64,000 nucleotides of DNA from Eutreptiella sp. 'Long Island Sound 2002' (GCA_964036045.1 OZ038381.1:136492306-136556305), one strand, 5' to 3'; positions 23,548 through 34,443 are shown, counted from the first letter of the stretch. Notes: generated by a model from the letters alone, not told the origin. Numbers and translations: made by a program.

Positions 23548-24982
23548 AAGATAGGGTGGCTGTGGGTGTCACCCTAGATGATGTAGAAGTCAAGGAGGCT
23601 ACAGTGCAAGGGAGGGTCAGTGGCTAACCCTTTTGTAGAATGGACGGATATGCCACCATTAAGGAGGAGCTGCTGTCTATTATTGGGCTGACCAGGGGCA
23701 CCCTCCTGGCCCTGGACTCACATGTGCGTAACTGGCACACCATTTCGAGCCCAGGTATGATTTCCACAGGTTTAGGACCTGCATCGTCCCCCATTGTCTC
23801 CTACCTCCCTCCTCCCTCATCGGTCACGATTGCATCCCGGGGCGGGCGACTCCGCGGGTCCTAGGACGCCAACTACCCCTGCCCCCCCCCCCCCCCCCCC
23901 CCTAGGGGCCTTCGGCCAACAATCAGTTGCCGAAGGTGTTGCCCTCAAACATCCATGGGCGCCAAAGGCGCCTGATGCTCCATGAACACCAAAGGTGCCC
24001 TAAGGCAAATTTTATCCAATTTGCACTCCAACACTATCCTTAAACCCAAACTTGACTCTAACGCCCACCCCCAACACTCAGCCTACTCCTATCCCGACAC
24101 CTAACCCTGACCCGAACCCTAGCTCTCACCCTAGGCTAGCGTCAGAGTGAGTGATGGGGTCCAAAATGGAGAGCAATGATGTGGCAAAAGCAGCCATGAA
24201 CGAAATTTGGGGCATCTTGTTCAGCCCAATCAACATGGCTGGCATGGCCAAACTAGCTAGCTGCAAAGGTTAGGGTTAGTATTATGGTGATGGTATGGTT
24301 AGAGGGAGGGCAAGGGGAGGTCAGGGGAGCCTGTGCCCCCCCCCCCCCCCCACACACCCCAAATTGCCCCACCTGGACCCCCCCCCACCCCAACTCGCCC
24401 CGCCTGGACACCCCTCCCCAACGAACCCTCCTGGACCCCCCCCCCTCCCAAGCCCCTCCTAGACCCCCCCCCATTCGCCCCTCCTAGACCCCCCCCATTC
24501 GCCCCTCCTAGACCCCCCCCATTCGCCCCTCCTTGACCCCCCCCCCCCAAGGGGCCTCCGGCCAACAGTTAGTTGGGAGGTAGTTGGCGTCCAGAACCGA
24601 GGGGTCACCCCCCCCCCCCCCCCCGGGGATTGCATAGGTTCAGGTAATAGCCCCAGGGCGCAACGATAGGTGGAGGGCTAGGGTAAACATGATAGGGAGG
24701 GGCACACTGCGCCTGCAAGGATGATCCGGCCTACTGTGGGGGCCACACACAGGCAGTCTACTCACCATGGATTTTATTTAAGTGGATGGCACCTGCCGCT
24801 GCTCAGCACTACACCACACTATACCCCACTATCAGGTGAGGGCAGGGAGGGGTTGGCTGGCCAAGGGTCCCAGGGCTTTTGCAGACGACATGGCGCCCAC
24901 AAGAGGGCCTCTAACAAGCGGACATAATGGGAATGCCATTGTGCTGGTGTTGGCCATGGCCCTGTTGGGACTCTCTTCTTGA
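23548..24982 (+). CDS. Candidate multi-exon gene, unknown protein
   Basis: The best exon is 23548-23754, between a CCGCAG acceptor and a CCAG|GTATGA donor. It reads VAVGVTLDDVEVKEATVQGR, then TAA (23625-23627), then MDGYATIKEELLSIIGLTRG and LLALDSHVRNWHTISSP. The protein is coherent across the TAA, which fits UAA as Gln. A second likely exon, about 24154-24268, encodes MESNDVAKAAMNEIWGILFS and ends at AAAG|GTTAGG. A third ends at CTATCAG|GTGAGG (about 24838). A last one (24885-24982, acceptor TTTTGCAG) encodes a hydrophobic tail NAIVLVLAMALLGLSS before TGA, like a tail anchor. The exact joins are uncertain and I do not recognise the protein. Confidence 0.4.
24330..24625. repeat. C-rich minisatellite in a putative intron
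   Basis: About 24-base units of CCCCCCCATTCGCCCCTCCT at 24460-24545 between long C tracts. Preceded at 24000-24150 by irregular CCCTAAC/CCCTAG words. Confidence 0.8.
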
Positions 24983-25339
24983 GCCTCATTTTGTTCCCGC
25001 TGACCTTGCAATACACAGTTTGGCCCGGTTGGGGCGCCGCTTACACAAGCGGCGTGGAATCAACCAGCGGGCACCATGCCCTTAAAGAAAAATACCACCT
25101 ACTGTTGCCCCCCCCCCCCCCATAAATATTGTGTGTTTTGTTCAATTTGCTGTCCAAATTTGTGTCTACTTGGTGACCTAGAAAAAAATTCATTTTTTTG
25201 TTTTTTTTACGTAGCAAAGAAAACCATTTAAAAAGTTTTTTTAAAAAATTTCGCCCGGTTTTACTGCATTTTACTACGTTTTACTACAACGTGTCATAGG
25301 GTTTACCAAATGCCCCCCAAACACTCGCCCTAACCCTTA

Positions 25340-25910
25340 CCAGGATTCAATTCTGCCACCGAGCTGGTGAGCTGAGAGCGGCTCAAATGGGGCTCAAAAT
25401 GAGCTGTTTTCATCCGTTTGGGCACCACAACTAGATGGGATCATGTTTGGAAAACCATGATTTTGACCCGTTTTTGGAGCCAATTTTGGTCCCAAAGTGG
25501 CCCATTTTCAAGGCCCTTTCAGCCTTGAAAGGGGCTCAAAATGGACTCCTTCCACTTGTTTGTGCACCCTAAATAGTCCCAAGGCATCTTTGGAAAAACA
25601 CATTTTGATCCATTTTTGACTCATGTTTCGTCCCAAACAGTCTTTTTTCAAGGCATTTTGTGACTCTTGAGTGCCCAAAATGGCTTGCAATAGGCTCAAA
25701 AAGGGCTGATTTCACTTGTTTAGACACCCCAAATGGTCCCACATCATTTTTGAAAAAAGACACTTTCGACCCATTCTTCACCCATTTTTGACCCATTTTT
25801 TGTCGCAAAGCAACCCATTTTCAAGGCATTTTGTCACGTTGGAGGGGCCAAAGTGGCTTGCAAGGGGCTCCAAATGGGCTCATTTCACTTATTTAGGCAC
25901 ATTCTTATTT
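25340..25910. repeat. Tandem ~150-170-bp units, one further copy at 26870-27060
   Basis: CCCATTTTCAAGGCATTTTG and TTTTTGACCCATTTTTG words recur near 25499, 25645 and 25816 with GGCTCAAAATGGGCTC steps. A further copy with the same words is at about 26870-27060. No protein-coding character. Confidence 0.75.
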
Positions 25911-26418
25911 TGACGGGGGATGGGAAGGGGATGCAAGCAATGGGGTGGGCTGGGTCAAAGTGTTGGTTGCGCAAAGACCCCAATGGTATTGTTGAGCAAA
26001 TGGGGGTGGAGTCCACCTCCAGATGGGGGGCATTTTTGAGAGGTGTGACCCCTGATAGGCGGCTGGGGGACTACCAGCATGCAACATTGCGCATTCTAAA
26101 TGGCATTGCAAAGCTCACGGAGACCACCCTTCAGGCCCTCCCCCCTGGTATCCTTGTGTACATGCGGCTCACTTGGAAATGTGAAGTTGGGGCTCAGTTG
26201 GGGCTAAAACGGCTCATTTGGGGCTAAGTGGTGTTTTTCAAGGGGTTTAATGTGAAAAGTTGTGGCTTTCAGGGGTGGGTTGGGGTTTTGGAATGTCCCC
26301 AAAGGGACACCAATCCCTAGGCAAAGAGGATTTGACGGGGGGGGGGGGGGTTCTTTTTTTCGACGGCTCAGTTGACTGAGCACCCCGATTGAGCCGCCAC
26401 TGAGCCGTCACCGAGCCG

Positions 26419-26472
26419 GCTCACTGAGCGCTCACTGAGCGCGCCAAATGGCTCAGTGAGCGCCCAGTGAGC
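26419..26472. repeat. 22-bp stem hairpin of GCTCACTGAGC units
   Basis: 26419-26440 pairs with 26451-26472 with one mismatch and a 10-base loop. The stem is itself made of repeated GCTCACTGAGC, within a 26370-26515 stretch of CTCACTGAGC/GAGCCG words. Confidence 0.85.
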
Positions 26473-26519
26473 GCTCACTGAGAGCTAATTGGGGCCTCAC
26501 TCAGGGCTCACTCAGGAGT

Positions 26520-27390
26520 TTCTCCCCCTTTCCGCCCTCTCTTCCCACCCTTGCTGGCCCACACTTCACCCTTTTCACACCAACATTGGTCCGCAGTTCT
26601 CACCACGTCTTTTCTCCAAGAACTTGAGCGTGCATGCACACATACATACTTGCATACATGTACCCGTGGCGACAAACACACAAACATCCAAACACACACA
26701 CTTCGTCAGGGACACAAATATCCAAACACATACACACACAGGTGAAGCTATGGGCCTCATGGTTTTGCATGGATGGCGGAGATGAAAAGCCTTTTTTGAG
26801 AAGCTTGGACATCTCCGCCAACCTCAACCAAGAGGTGAGGGATGTGGAGGTGGACGTTTTCCTCTTTCAAAACCAATTTTTGACTTGCCCCAAATGGTCT
26901 AGGATCATTTTTGGAACAACCCATTTTGGACCCATTTTTGACGCATTTATTGTCCCAGAACAGCCCATTTTCAAGCCTTTTTGGGATTTCAGGAGGGCCA
27001 CAACGGGCCACCGCGAGCCCACAACGCGCCAAAAACAGTTCTTTTGGCATTTCATGTGGTCCCGGATAATTGTTGAAAAAAGTTTTTTTTTTTTTTTGCA
27101 CCCGGTGGACCTTGTTGACCCATTTTGGCACCCACCTCTTTGGGTTACCTCATGCAGCTTGCCGCAGCCCACTGGGCCTAGGTACGGAGGTCTAAGTGTC
27201 GGTTAGGGCAATTTCGAGGGGTGCAAACCACCAAAAGTGGGTCGTTGCGACTGGATTAGGTGCGCTCAACATCACGTTTTGAGCCATGTAGCCCAACATA
27301 TGGTCTCGTTTTGGTTTGGGGACATCCATTAAGTGTTTGGCCTAGTTCCCATATGTGTGTTATGCACCCCATAGTTATGACTTTTAGGGA
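26520..27390. other. No gene recognised
   Basis: CA-rich stretch at 26636-26742 and the extra copy of the 25.3-kb repeat. ORFs here have repeat-derived content. Confidence 0.5.
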
Positions 27391-27719
27391 CTGTGGGCTC
27401 TGCAGTGCCCAGCCTGCGCCAAATGCTAGTTTTGCTCCTTCTGAGTTACTTGCTCGTAGCTCCCTATGTCCCGGGTGTCTATCACACGGCCCGCCATTAC
27501 CAATTTCCGGATGCTGGGCTCTGCAGAACCCAGCCTTTTTGAAAAACCTAATTTGATGTCTTCTTTGCATGCTATTGGCAATGCAAGCCCGTACTTCTTT
27601 TACCTCACCTGCGAATTCAGCCCCCACTATGCACGGTATGTGCTAGTCCACGCCTATTGCTAGTGTCCTGTTCCGGTAACCGCCTTTTGCTGTTGTGCCA
27701 CCCAGACTGTATTCTCACT

Positions 27720-29411
27720 ATGGCACCAGTTTCTATGGCACTGCATGTGAGCTACATGCGGTCTCTTTGTAAGAAAGAATGGCGCACTGGTCGCCAAATG
27801 ATATTGTCGGCTTTGCGCCATCGTGTGGCGGAGAAATTCATACAATTCTGTGCGGGTATATGTGTTAACAAGCCGGAAGCTGCCGTCTCCAGTGGTGAGA
27901 GCACTTTTGCTATCATGCAGGCAGACAGCCGCAAGCTGGTGCACACAGGTCTCACCAAGCCATCCCGGTTGTCTATTGCAGATGAGGGGGCATTGCAGTT
28001 ATGCAAACTGAGGCGTAGCATTGTCCGGGTGATATTGTGGTGTGGGTGGACAACTGGTTGCATGCCCAGTTTCGGGCCAATCCAATGAAACCCAATGTCT
28101 GCCTGGATGTCACCGCAATAGCGGTGCTGCACACAACGCCCCTTCCCCTTCTTCTTGGTCACCCGAGCCTGCAAGACCTAGTGGACCCGTTTGAAACAGT
28201 GGCCATGGCAGTTGTTCAACGGCACAAAGAAACGTTGAAGGCGTGCAGTGATATGTGCAATGCACCCATTTCTCGGAGAACCGTTTGTGCCCCCCTCGAT
28301 ATTGCCCGGGAGGCTGGTAGACAGCAACTTTTTTGGCAGCCATTTGGCATATATGAGTCCCGTACCGGTCAAAACCAAGAGCTCTTGGATCTGCTCGATA
28401 TGCTACGCAGTACCCAACCTCATTGTCAGAACCCGATGGCATTCCTCGTTGATTGCAACATCCACTACCGGGTGCTCAAATTTTTGTACTCTAGAGCAAC
28501 CATTGACTGGAATTTTCCGGATTGGTCACGGGGTATCTCGTTAATTTACGGCGTGTGGCACCCCCACAAACGTGTTTGCAATATCATATAGCGTATCATA
28601 TAGCGTTCTGTCCTTTGTTTTCGTACATCACCGCTCCCGTGTTTGGGGCCGGTGCGCGCATAAATAACCACCCCAAACTCATTGTCATAGAGAAAACTAT
28701 CACCGCGCTCCTTTTCCCAGCCCCAGACATACAGGCACAACTTCGACAGAAAATAACCCTGTTTGAGGGATGTGCCGACCAAGCACCCCTAAACAAACAA
28801 GATGGGTTGCGCATCCTTCTAGGCCAAAAACCCCTCCTTCATTATTACCTCCCAGCCATCTTTGTAGTAGGACACTTGGTGCGTAATTGCACTTGGGCTC
28901 GGCACTCCGACGGGTCGTGTATAGTAGCCACGTGTGTACTTCGGCGCTATATGGGTCTACTCGTTGACCTTGCCGGTACAGCTGTAGTGAAAATGGACTA
29001 TGTCCGCTCCATATGCTGCGCACTTCTGTACAATACGCAATGGCACGACGACACGCCCGGTGCCGCCCATGTGGAGGAAAGTTGTGAAGCCCTGCTCGTA
29101 AAATTGCGGGCACGGTACAAGCAACACCCCAACAAGCACACGGCGGATGAGGCTGGTGACATTTTCCGCACCATGCCCCCCCCGTCAGCACGCATGTGCA
29201 ACGGAGTCCCTCTCCGAAAGTGTGTGTGTAGAGGTTGGGACAGGGTACGGGCACTGATGTGTGGTGTAGGACGGGAGGAGCATCCCAGTGTGCAATGGTC
29301 TTCGGGTCCAGTCATTGTGGTTGAGGCAGAAGAAGACACAACATACGTGTTCCCCCAAAAAGGGAACCGGGGGTACGCTAACTGTTGCGTTTATGAATTC
29401 GATTTCTAAAG
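27720..29411 (+). CDS. Transposase-like protein of an uncharacterised family (two frameshifts)
   Basis: Starts at ATG 27720. Frame 1 reads to about 28030 (MAPVSMALHVSYMRSL, then EKFIQFCAGICVNK). A one-base shift near 28030 leads to VVWVDNWLHAQFRANP and LDVTAIAVLHTTPLP. Around 28435-28490 comes LVDCNIHYRVLKFLY, then YGVWHPHKR, followed by TAG (28589-28591). A further shift near 28592, beside a 12-base direct duplication, leads to FCPLFSYITAPVFGAG, running to TAA 29407-29409. The layout DNW..F, then D-C-N-I-H-Y-R, then WHP, is one I associate with multi-copy transposon proteins in algae and dinoflagellates, so Asp residues in DNW and VDCN may be catalytic. No database check was possible. The 28589 TAG sits where the chain should continue. 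Confidence 0.45.
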
Positions 29412-29417
29412 CGTTTT

Positions 29418-29738
29418 GTGTGCACCCTAGTAGGTGGACAAGGGCTCCGCGATGATGCCATGGATTACATACGGCAACATATCCCATTTAGGCCACCTGT
29501 GAACCGCCGCGTGGCCCAGGCAGCTGTAGAAACATTTGGCTTCATATTAATTGCAATGGAGCACATTGTTCCCCCAGTGCCAAATGCAATGTTCATTGAT
29601 CAGCGCGCCCCCCCTGAGGATGGTGTACCTGTGTTCCAAGCCAGGGATGCTGTAGATGTAGACGCCCTCTATGATGGCCCTGTACCTGTTGTGCCCAGTG
29701 AGGAGTTGCATGAATTTGACCTAATAGATTCGGACTGA
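29418..29738 (+). CDS. C-terminal or separate ORF with acidic tail
   Basis: Open frame of about 106 codons ending in TGA, starting nine bases after the previous ORF's TAA in another frame. It encodes DDAMDYIRQHIPFRPPVNRR, a hydrophobic FGFILIAMEH stretch, and ends in the acidic EELHEFDLIDSD. No family recognised. It is probably the last part or the partner of the transposase-like gene. Confidence 0.4.
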   Translation: MCTLVGGQGLRDDAMDYIRQHIPFRPPVNRRVAQAAVETFGFILIAMEHIVPPVPNAMFIDQRAPPEDGVPVFQARDAVDVDALYDGPVPVVPSEELHEFDLIDSD

Positions 29739-29739
29739 G

Positions 29740-30490
29740 CACACAGGGGGTGGCAATGTAGACCCCCCCCCCCCAAACAGCCCAATCAGCATTTTGATGT
29801 GTACACCTCTATTATTGTGTTCGCCCAAATGTCTTGGCTCTGTAGAGACGCTGAGTTTTGAGGGGTTGTTTTAATGGTTCTTGTTTTATGGTTTAATGAT
29901 TCTTGTTACTCTGGGCCCTGCAGAGCCCGGGCTGTCACCATTGCCCGTCATGTTCCCCCCTCTGGTCATTTTCTGCTCCTTTCTTAGGGCTGGGCCGGTC
30001 CTGGACCATGCCATCACCATGATTTGATCTGTGCACACCTCCTCCTGCTTTCGTATTATAGTGTGCACCCGCTGCGTCAGCCTGTTTGACCCTCGAAGAG
30101 GTGTGCCTAGCACTGTTGCACTGATACACTGTTACGATGTCTTACGGTAAAATGCCATAAGCGGGTTTGGCTCAGGTGTTGCAGGCCATTTGGACAGGCC
30201 CAATTTTACTGTTACTCTGTACCTGTGTCAACGAGGGGCGTTTTGGTGGGCCTGTTTGATGCTGTGACCATCAGCGTGCACTGGACATTGTATTGGAGAC
30301 ACCTCTGCACCGATTAGCTGTTTTGAAAACATTTTTGCCGATTTCAACCCCTGTGGGTGCCGAATTCAATGCTTTGCTCCGGCTAATTTACTGTCCAAAT
30401 CTGCCATTTGCCATCATTGATGCTTTGAATTGTGTAATTGTTGTGCTGTTTGTACTGACCTGTTTTGTCCTGCAAAGTCCGTGTCTTTCT
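29740..30490. other. No gene recognised
   Basis: Spacer with one GGGCCCTGCAGAGCCCGG palindrome at 29912 and an 11-base C run at 29763. Confidence 0.5.
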
Positions 30491-30495
30491 AACAC

Positions 30496-30922
30496 ATGTG
30501 TGACATACCAAAGGACATTGCCATGGATGGCAACCCTAGTAGGGCATCGGCGATGGACACACTGGAAGCCGAGAAAGTGGACGAACTGCAGCCAAAGCCC
30601 TCAATAGAGGAAGCAACATGCACATGTGGCAACAGTGAGTACCTCGGGGTTTGTTGGTTATGCGCAACGGCGGCACTAGGCAACAAGGAAGTGCGCCGGG
30701 GGGGGGGGGGGATGCAAGAGGGAAGTCTTGGGGGGTATCGCATTATCAGGCAGGGGCACAGGGGCACTAACTGAAGTCCTACCACTGGAGTTGATTGAAG
30801 TGCGACGCAAGGCAGGGGGGGTTCTTGTATGTGGTATAGGCACTCGTGGCAACAGGCTGTATTTTGACTGCCCACCCGTGTGGTTTGCTTCCACAACTGG
30901 TCCAAGTGACCATATGTGCTAG
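30496..30922 (+). pseudogene. Small zinc-site ORF broken at a poly-G run
   Basis: From 30496 the frame encodes about 70 residues with an acidic stretch and a CTCGNSEYLGVCWLC motif (C-x-C-G, then C-x2-C), probably a zinc site. A run of G at 30698-30709 then separates it from a second frame, GIALSGRGTGALTEVLPLEL to DHMC, ending in TAG at 30920-30922. Joined, they would be one protein of about 140 residues. With TAG as Gln the second frame goes on to a TGA near 31046. No family recognised. Confidence 0.35.
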
Positions 30923-31283
30923 CGATCGGAGTTGTGCCAATCAATCCGTGTAAGTATGGGTTGGTCGGCATCCGCGGAAGGAAGTGGCCGAGGAGGTGGG
31001 ATACGGGGATGGGAAGACGACTCAACAGGAAAACGTGATTCGGGATGAAGTGCAACGAGGATCAATGCAACCCGCTCCTCGCTGCGTGACACAAAATGGC
31101 ATCGGCATATCCGATCCCTTTGGTGCCATGCGACAAGGGGCTTACGCATTGGGTTCCGCAATGCGAAGCGGAACCGCGCAATGCGAAACGGAACCGCGCG
31201 CGAAGCCCCGAGACGTATTGTACAAACCATCGTGCCTGGCCACCACTGTTGTCCCGCAGCAACTCAATTGTCGTCACAGTCAA

Positions 31284-31541
31284 TCAGTCATTGAGGGAGG
31301 CCTTTGGTGGGGTTGGCTGGTCCTTTGGGACAAACTTTGGTGGCCGTGGTGGGGATGGGGGTGGTGGCCCCATGAACATAATCGCCCCGTGCAAGGCAAG
31401 CGTGGCTGCAGCACGTGCTACCGTTTCTCTGGTCGATGGGACCGGTAAGAGTACAGGTCCTACAACCGCATCTCCTTCGGTATCGTGGCCGGCACCCGGT
31501 ACCTCCCCCTCTGTACGTCTAACATGTGGAAAATTAGCCAT
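31284..31541 (-). CDS. Small Pro-rich ORF, unit A
   Basis: ATG to TGA, 85 codons: MANFPHVRRTE at the start, an Ala/Thr-rich middle, and a PPPPSPPRPPKF proline stretch near the end. The same ORF with the same length is kept in unit B with five or six substitutions and no frame change, which gives some support. No known domain. Confidence 0.35.
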   Translation of the reverse strand: MANFPHVRRTEGEVPGAGHDTEGDAVVGPVLLPVPSTRETVARAAATLALHGAIMFMGPPPPSPPRPPKFVPKDQPTPPKASLND

Positions 31542-31544
31542 GGC

Positions 31545-32100
31545 CGTTGTAAAAAGAAAATAGCAAATTACATGTACTTAATATATGGGACATACGACCA
31601 GATATTAAATATAACAACACTACACAGTATGCACAAAAGTCAACAGCAATAGATTAAGGTATATTGCAAACAATGTGTCCTGAAACTCCAATAGAATCAA
31701 ACACGCCACAACAATAGAAACAGCACATCACCCAGCTCCAACTACACCTGCATGCAAACACTCTAAGGCTTGCTGTATAGTACTCCTTAACGGCTGAAAA
31801 CTGTGATTTTCCACAATACCACGGTGGCACCATTGTACATCAGGATAGAAGAGCAACACGGCAGAAAGGCATACAAAAATATGATAGCAGACCACATGTA
31901 GAAAAGGTTTCAAAGTGTCATAGTGCTATTATGTCACACAGCAGGGGGTCAAAATGGGACATTGTGAAGGTCTGGGCTCTCCAAAGCCCAGCCAACGGAG
32001 AAACCCCAATCAGCACCCCTTAAGTACCAAGTACATGAATGCTCGGCTGTGCAGAGCCCAAGTTGTTGGAAAGTCCTAATGTAGGCGTGATTTTGGCACT
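31545..32100. other. No gene recognised
   Basis: AT-richer spacer with palindromes at 31972 and 32042. The unit B counterpart is 45700-46255. A short minus-strand frame is open in both units (31728-31913, 45882-46067) but has no motif. Confidence 0.5.
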
Positions 32101-32105
32101 TCCAT

Positions 32106-32402
32106 CTACATGATGCAGTGCCTTGTGTGGCACGTGTCTTTGATCATTGCCCACCAATCATGTCTGCACGAGTTGTATTCTTGATTCTTGTTCTTGCTGA
32201 CCGAATCGGCGACAATGTTTAGGCTGACTATGTTAAAGAGTCGGAAAAGGTATACCACCTCACCGAGCGCCATGTCGCGTGGCCACTTGACCGCCGTATA
32301 CATGAGCCAATTGTGATAACGGTGGTGTGCACACAGGAAATAACTTGTAGCCTGGGCTCTCCAGAGCCCAGAGATCTCAAATGTGTAATATTGGGGCCTC
32401 AA
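32106..32402 (-). CDS. ORF of unknown function, unit A
   Basis: A 98-codon minus frame with aromatic-rich HHRYHNWLMYTAVKWPRD and a hydrophobic EVVYLFRLFNIVSLNIV segment, ending in HDWWAMIKDTCHTRHCIM before TAG. Same length in unit B. A palindrome copy (32352) lies within its 5' third, which argues against it being a clean gene. Unknown family. Confidence 0.3.
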   Translation of the reverse strand: MRPQYYTFEISGLWRAQATSYFLCAHHRYHNWLMYTAVKWPRDMALGEVVYLFRLFNIVSLNIVADSVSKNKNQEYNSCRHDWWAMIKDTCHTRHCIM

Positions 32403-32695
32403 ATGAGGTACACAACTAGTCTGGGCTGTGCAGAGCCCAACCTGATGCAGAAATGCAAATTTGCACCACTATTTTAGCACATCCAAAAAACCAACTATCA
32501 CCCCTTTTTTCGCTAAAACGATAGGGCACTATGGGCCTCCTAAGTCAATCACCCAAACTCAGGGGGCCGCACCGAAGTGTGGGAATCCGTCACCCCAACA
32601 CAAAACCCATTGTTTTGTCCAACAATTTTGGGGATTGTAGAGGCATTGCGAATTCCCAGGATTCGCATACATGGCAATAGAGCACATGAAGCACC

Positions 32696-33292
32696 TCATG
32701 TTCCAAGTAGCCAACAAAGTGGCCGTGCACTCAAACATTTTAAGAGATAGAAGTCAAGCAAAACAACAGGGAAATTACGGACCCCAGAAAGGTACTCCCC
32801 CCCCCTCTTGTCTAGTAAGCGTATGGGCACGACGGTTCCGTCGCACCCCCAAGGGAACCTACCCCAAGCGATTTTTCCCTCGCCCCCCTCCCCCCCAAAT
32901 ACTAGACAAGAGACGCGCGACACGAAACAAGAGAGTGGACACGAGGGCATGTGCACCACAACATGACTAGGAACCTGCTTGCAAGGATGCATGTCAGGTG
33001 TGCTGAGGGACAGTGTGCCATTTTTCTGATGTGAGCATTTCGCTTTATAGAGGTGCACATGCTCAACACGGGCCACAAGAATGGGCTCTCCAGCTGCACG
33101 TTTGGCACCAGGCTTGGCTGCCACCTCGGCAGCACATTTGGCTGCACATTTGGGAGGCTTTGGCATGAGGTATGGTAGCCTTGGGGGTAGGCTTGGCAGC
33201 ACGTTTGGGAGGGGGCTCCAACCCTGTGGCAAGTAGATTGCCTCAAGAACATCGCAGGTGAAATACAAGTTTCCACGTTTGCCAAACCTCAT
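32696..33292 (-). CDS. Pro/Ala/Lys-rich ORF, unit A (opposite to the + exons)
   Basis: 198-codon minus frame to TGA. The first ~105 residues (RGNLYFTCDVLEAIYLP, PKPPKCAAKCAAEVAAKPG, EPILVARVEHVHLYK) look protein-like. The rest is probably read-through into non-coding sequence, because it is the reverse of a + strand exon. The length is kept in unit B. Confidence 0.3.
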   Translation of the reverse strand: MRFGKRGNLYFTCDVLEAIYLPQGWSPLPNVLPSLPPRLPYLMPKPPKCAAKCAAEVAAKPGAKRAAGEPILVARVEHVHLYKAKCSHQKNGTLSLSTPDMHPCKQVPSHVVVHMPSCPLSCFVSRVSCLVFGGEGGEGKIAWGRFPWGCDGTVVPIRLLDKRGGEYLSGVRNFPVVLLDFYLLKCLSARPLCWLLGT

Positions 33293-33541
33293 ACACTACG
33301 AGCACTCTTTGCCCACACCATCTCAGTGTCGGACACGTTGTCACTGTCCTCTTCAACACTACTTGGGAGACCACTATCAACAAATGTCAACAGAAGTCAA
33401 CATGTCAACAATGACACATGAGACTGTGTTAGAATTTGTTGTAGTCAGTGAGGCATGCGATGACAACTGTGATCCTAACCCCTAAGTACCAAACCCATCA
33501 CTATCACCTTCCAGGTCACATAGTTTTCCGGTATTTGGCCA

Positions 33542-33868
33542 GTGGCATATCAAGTAGTAATGACCACTGTGACCGATACTAACTATCTCGCTTTACTTGG
33601 ACAGCAGATGGTTGTGGGGACGCAGCTTGAGCGAACACCCCGCGACAATGCTACAGCTGTACAGGGGAGCAGTGTTGCTGGGGCTATCCAGGCCAGTCAA
33701 TCCCCCTCACAAATGGGGAACAAGTCTCGTGTCACACGGAAAATGGGTAGTATCAAGGACTCGACAAGTGTACTGGCCATGGCAAACTACGTGGATTCTC
33801 GCCGGATCAAGGTGAATCGCAAGGAATTGACGATTGACAGCACCATGGAATCTCGCGTCGCAATTTGA
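33542..33868 (+). CDS. Exon with CAG codons that are TAG in unit B, unit A copy
   Basis: Frame runs from a likely acceptor near 33522 (CCTTCCAG) through a TAG (33525-33527) and on to TGA 33866-33868. It encodes TNYLALLGQQMVVGTQLER, SSVAGAIQASQSPSQMG and a basic VDSRRIKVNRKELTIDS end. A preceding exon at about 33258-33480 encodes STEVNMSTMTHETVLEF and EACDDNCDP. CAG codons at 33605 and 33689 are TAG in unit B, and the other two differences in this exon are Tyr/His and a synonymous Ser change. No family recognised; Gln- and Ser-rich. Confidence 0.45.
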   Translation: MAYQVVMTTVTDTNYLALLGQQMVVGTQLERTPRDNATAVQGSSVAGAIQASQSPSQMGNKSRVTRKMGSIKDSTSVLAMANYVDSRRIKVNRKELTIDSTMESRVAI

Positions 33869-33909
33869 TCAACATAACGGGCTACTTTTCCTGCCGTGTG
33901 TGATGTGCC

Positions 33910-34431
33910 ATGCTGTTGCGTTCAGTAGGAGCCCTTTGGTTGTTTGGAGGCCAACATAGCGTTGCGGCGTGTGATGAAATTTGCAAGGATGTCACAGCAA
34001 GGATGGGCGAGGTCAATCAATGGATGACCAATTTAGACGTGCGCATCATCAAGTTTAATACATCCGTTGAGATCAGGCGAAAGCTGGCTGGACAACACAA
34101 TAGGGCGCGACAGAGTGGACGTGAGAGCAGCGTACCCCTACTGTTGAACAATTTCCTACAACTGGCGGCTGAGGACACACAGTGTAAGAAGACAGTTGTC
34201 ACCTTGATGTATATATATATGTGGCAATAGTGGCAATAGTGGCAATAGTGGCAATAGATATATGAGGCAATAGTGGAGGCGGGGCTGACTGCGAAATCCG
34301 GCAACACGGAGACAATCGTCAAGCAAATGAGGCCAGCTGCCCATATGGCCCTGACGTGTGGTACCACCTTCACGGACGCACTCGGCAAAATGGTGGAACG
34401 CAAGCAGGTGATTGCCCTTTATACAATGTGA
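33910..34431 (+). CDS. Coiled-coil-like protein with (WQQ)4 encoded by TGG-CAA-TAG, unit A
   Basis: Encodes CDEICKDVTARMGEVNQWMT, VEIRRKLAGQHNRARQSG and LLLNNFLQLAAEDTQ, then a minisatellite TGG CAA TAG repeated four times in frame (TAG at 34228, 34237, 34246, 34255). It continues in the same frame as EAIVEAGLTAKSGNTETIVK, AAHMALTCGTTFTDALGKMV and ERKQVIALYTM to TGA 34429-34431. Sequence after the repeat is as protein-like as before it. Unknown family. Start uncertain: the unit B copy has GTAG inserted near the 5' end. Confidence 0.5.
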
Positions 34432-34443
34432 TGCTTTGCTGGA

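Noticed and set aside
23615-23640. A 23-base mini-intron (GTCAGT..TTGTAG) removing the TAA at 23625
   Set aside because: Its removal would shift the frame of the well-formed downstream sequence; reading TAA as sense is simpler.
24268-24280. Telomere-like GGTTAGGGTTAG
   Set aside because: Only two repeats, at a likely splice donor.
27394-27533. GGGCTCTGCAGAGCCC as a bacterial-type terminator
   Set aside because: The context is eukaryotic and no T-run follows the stems.
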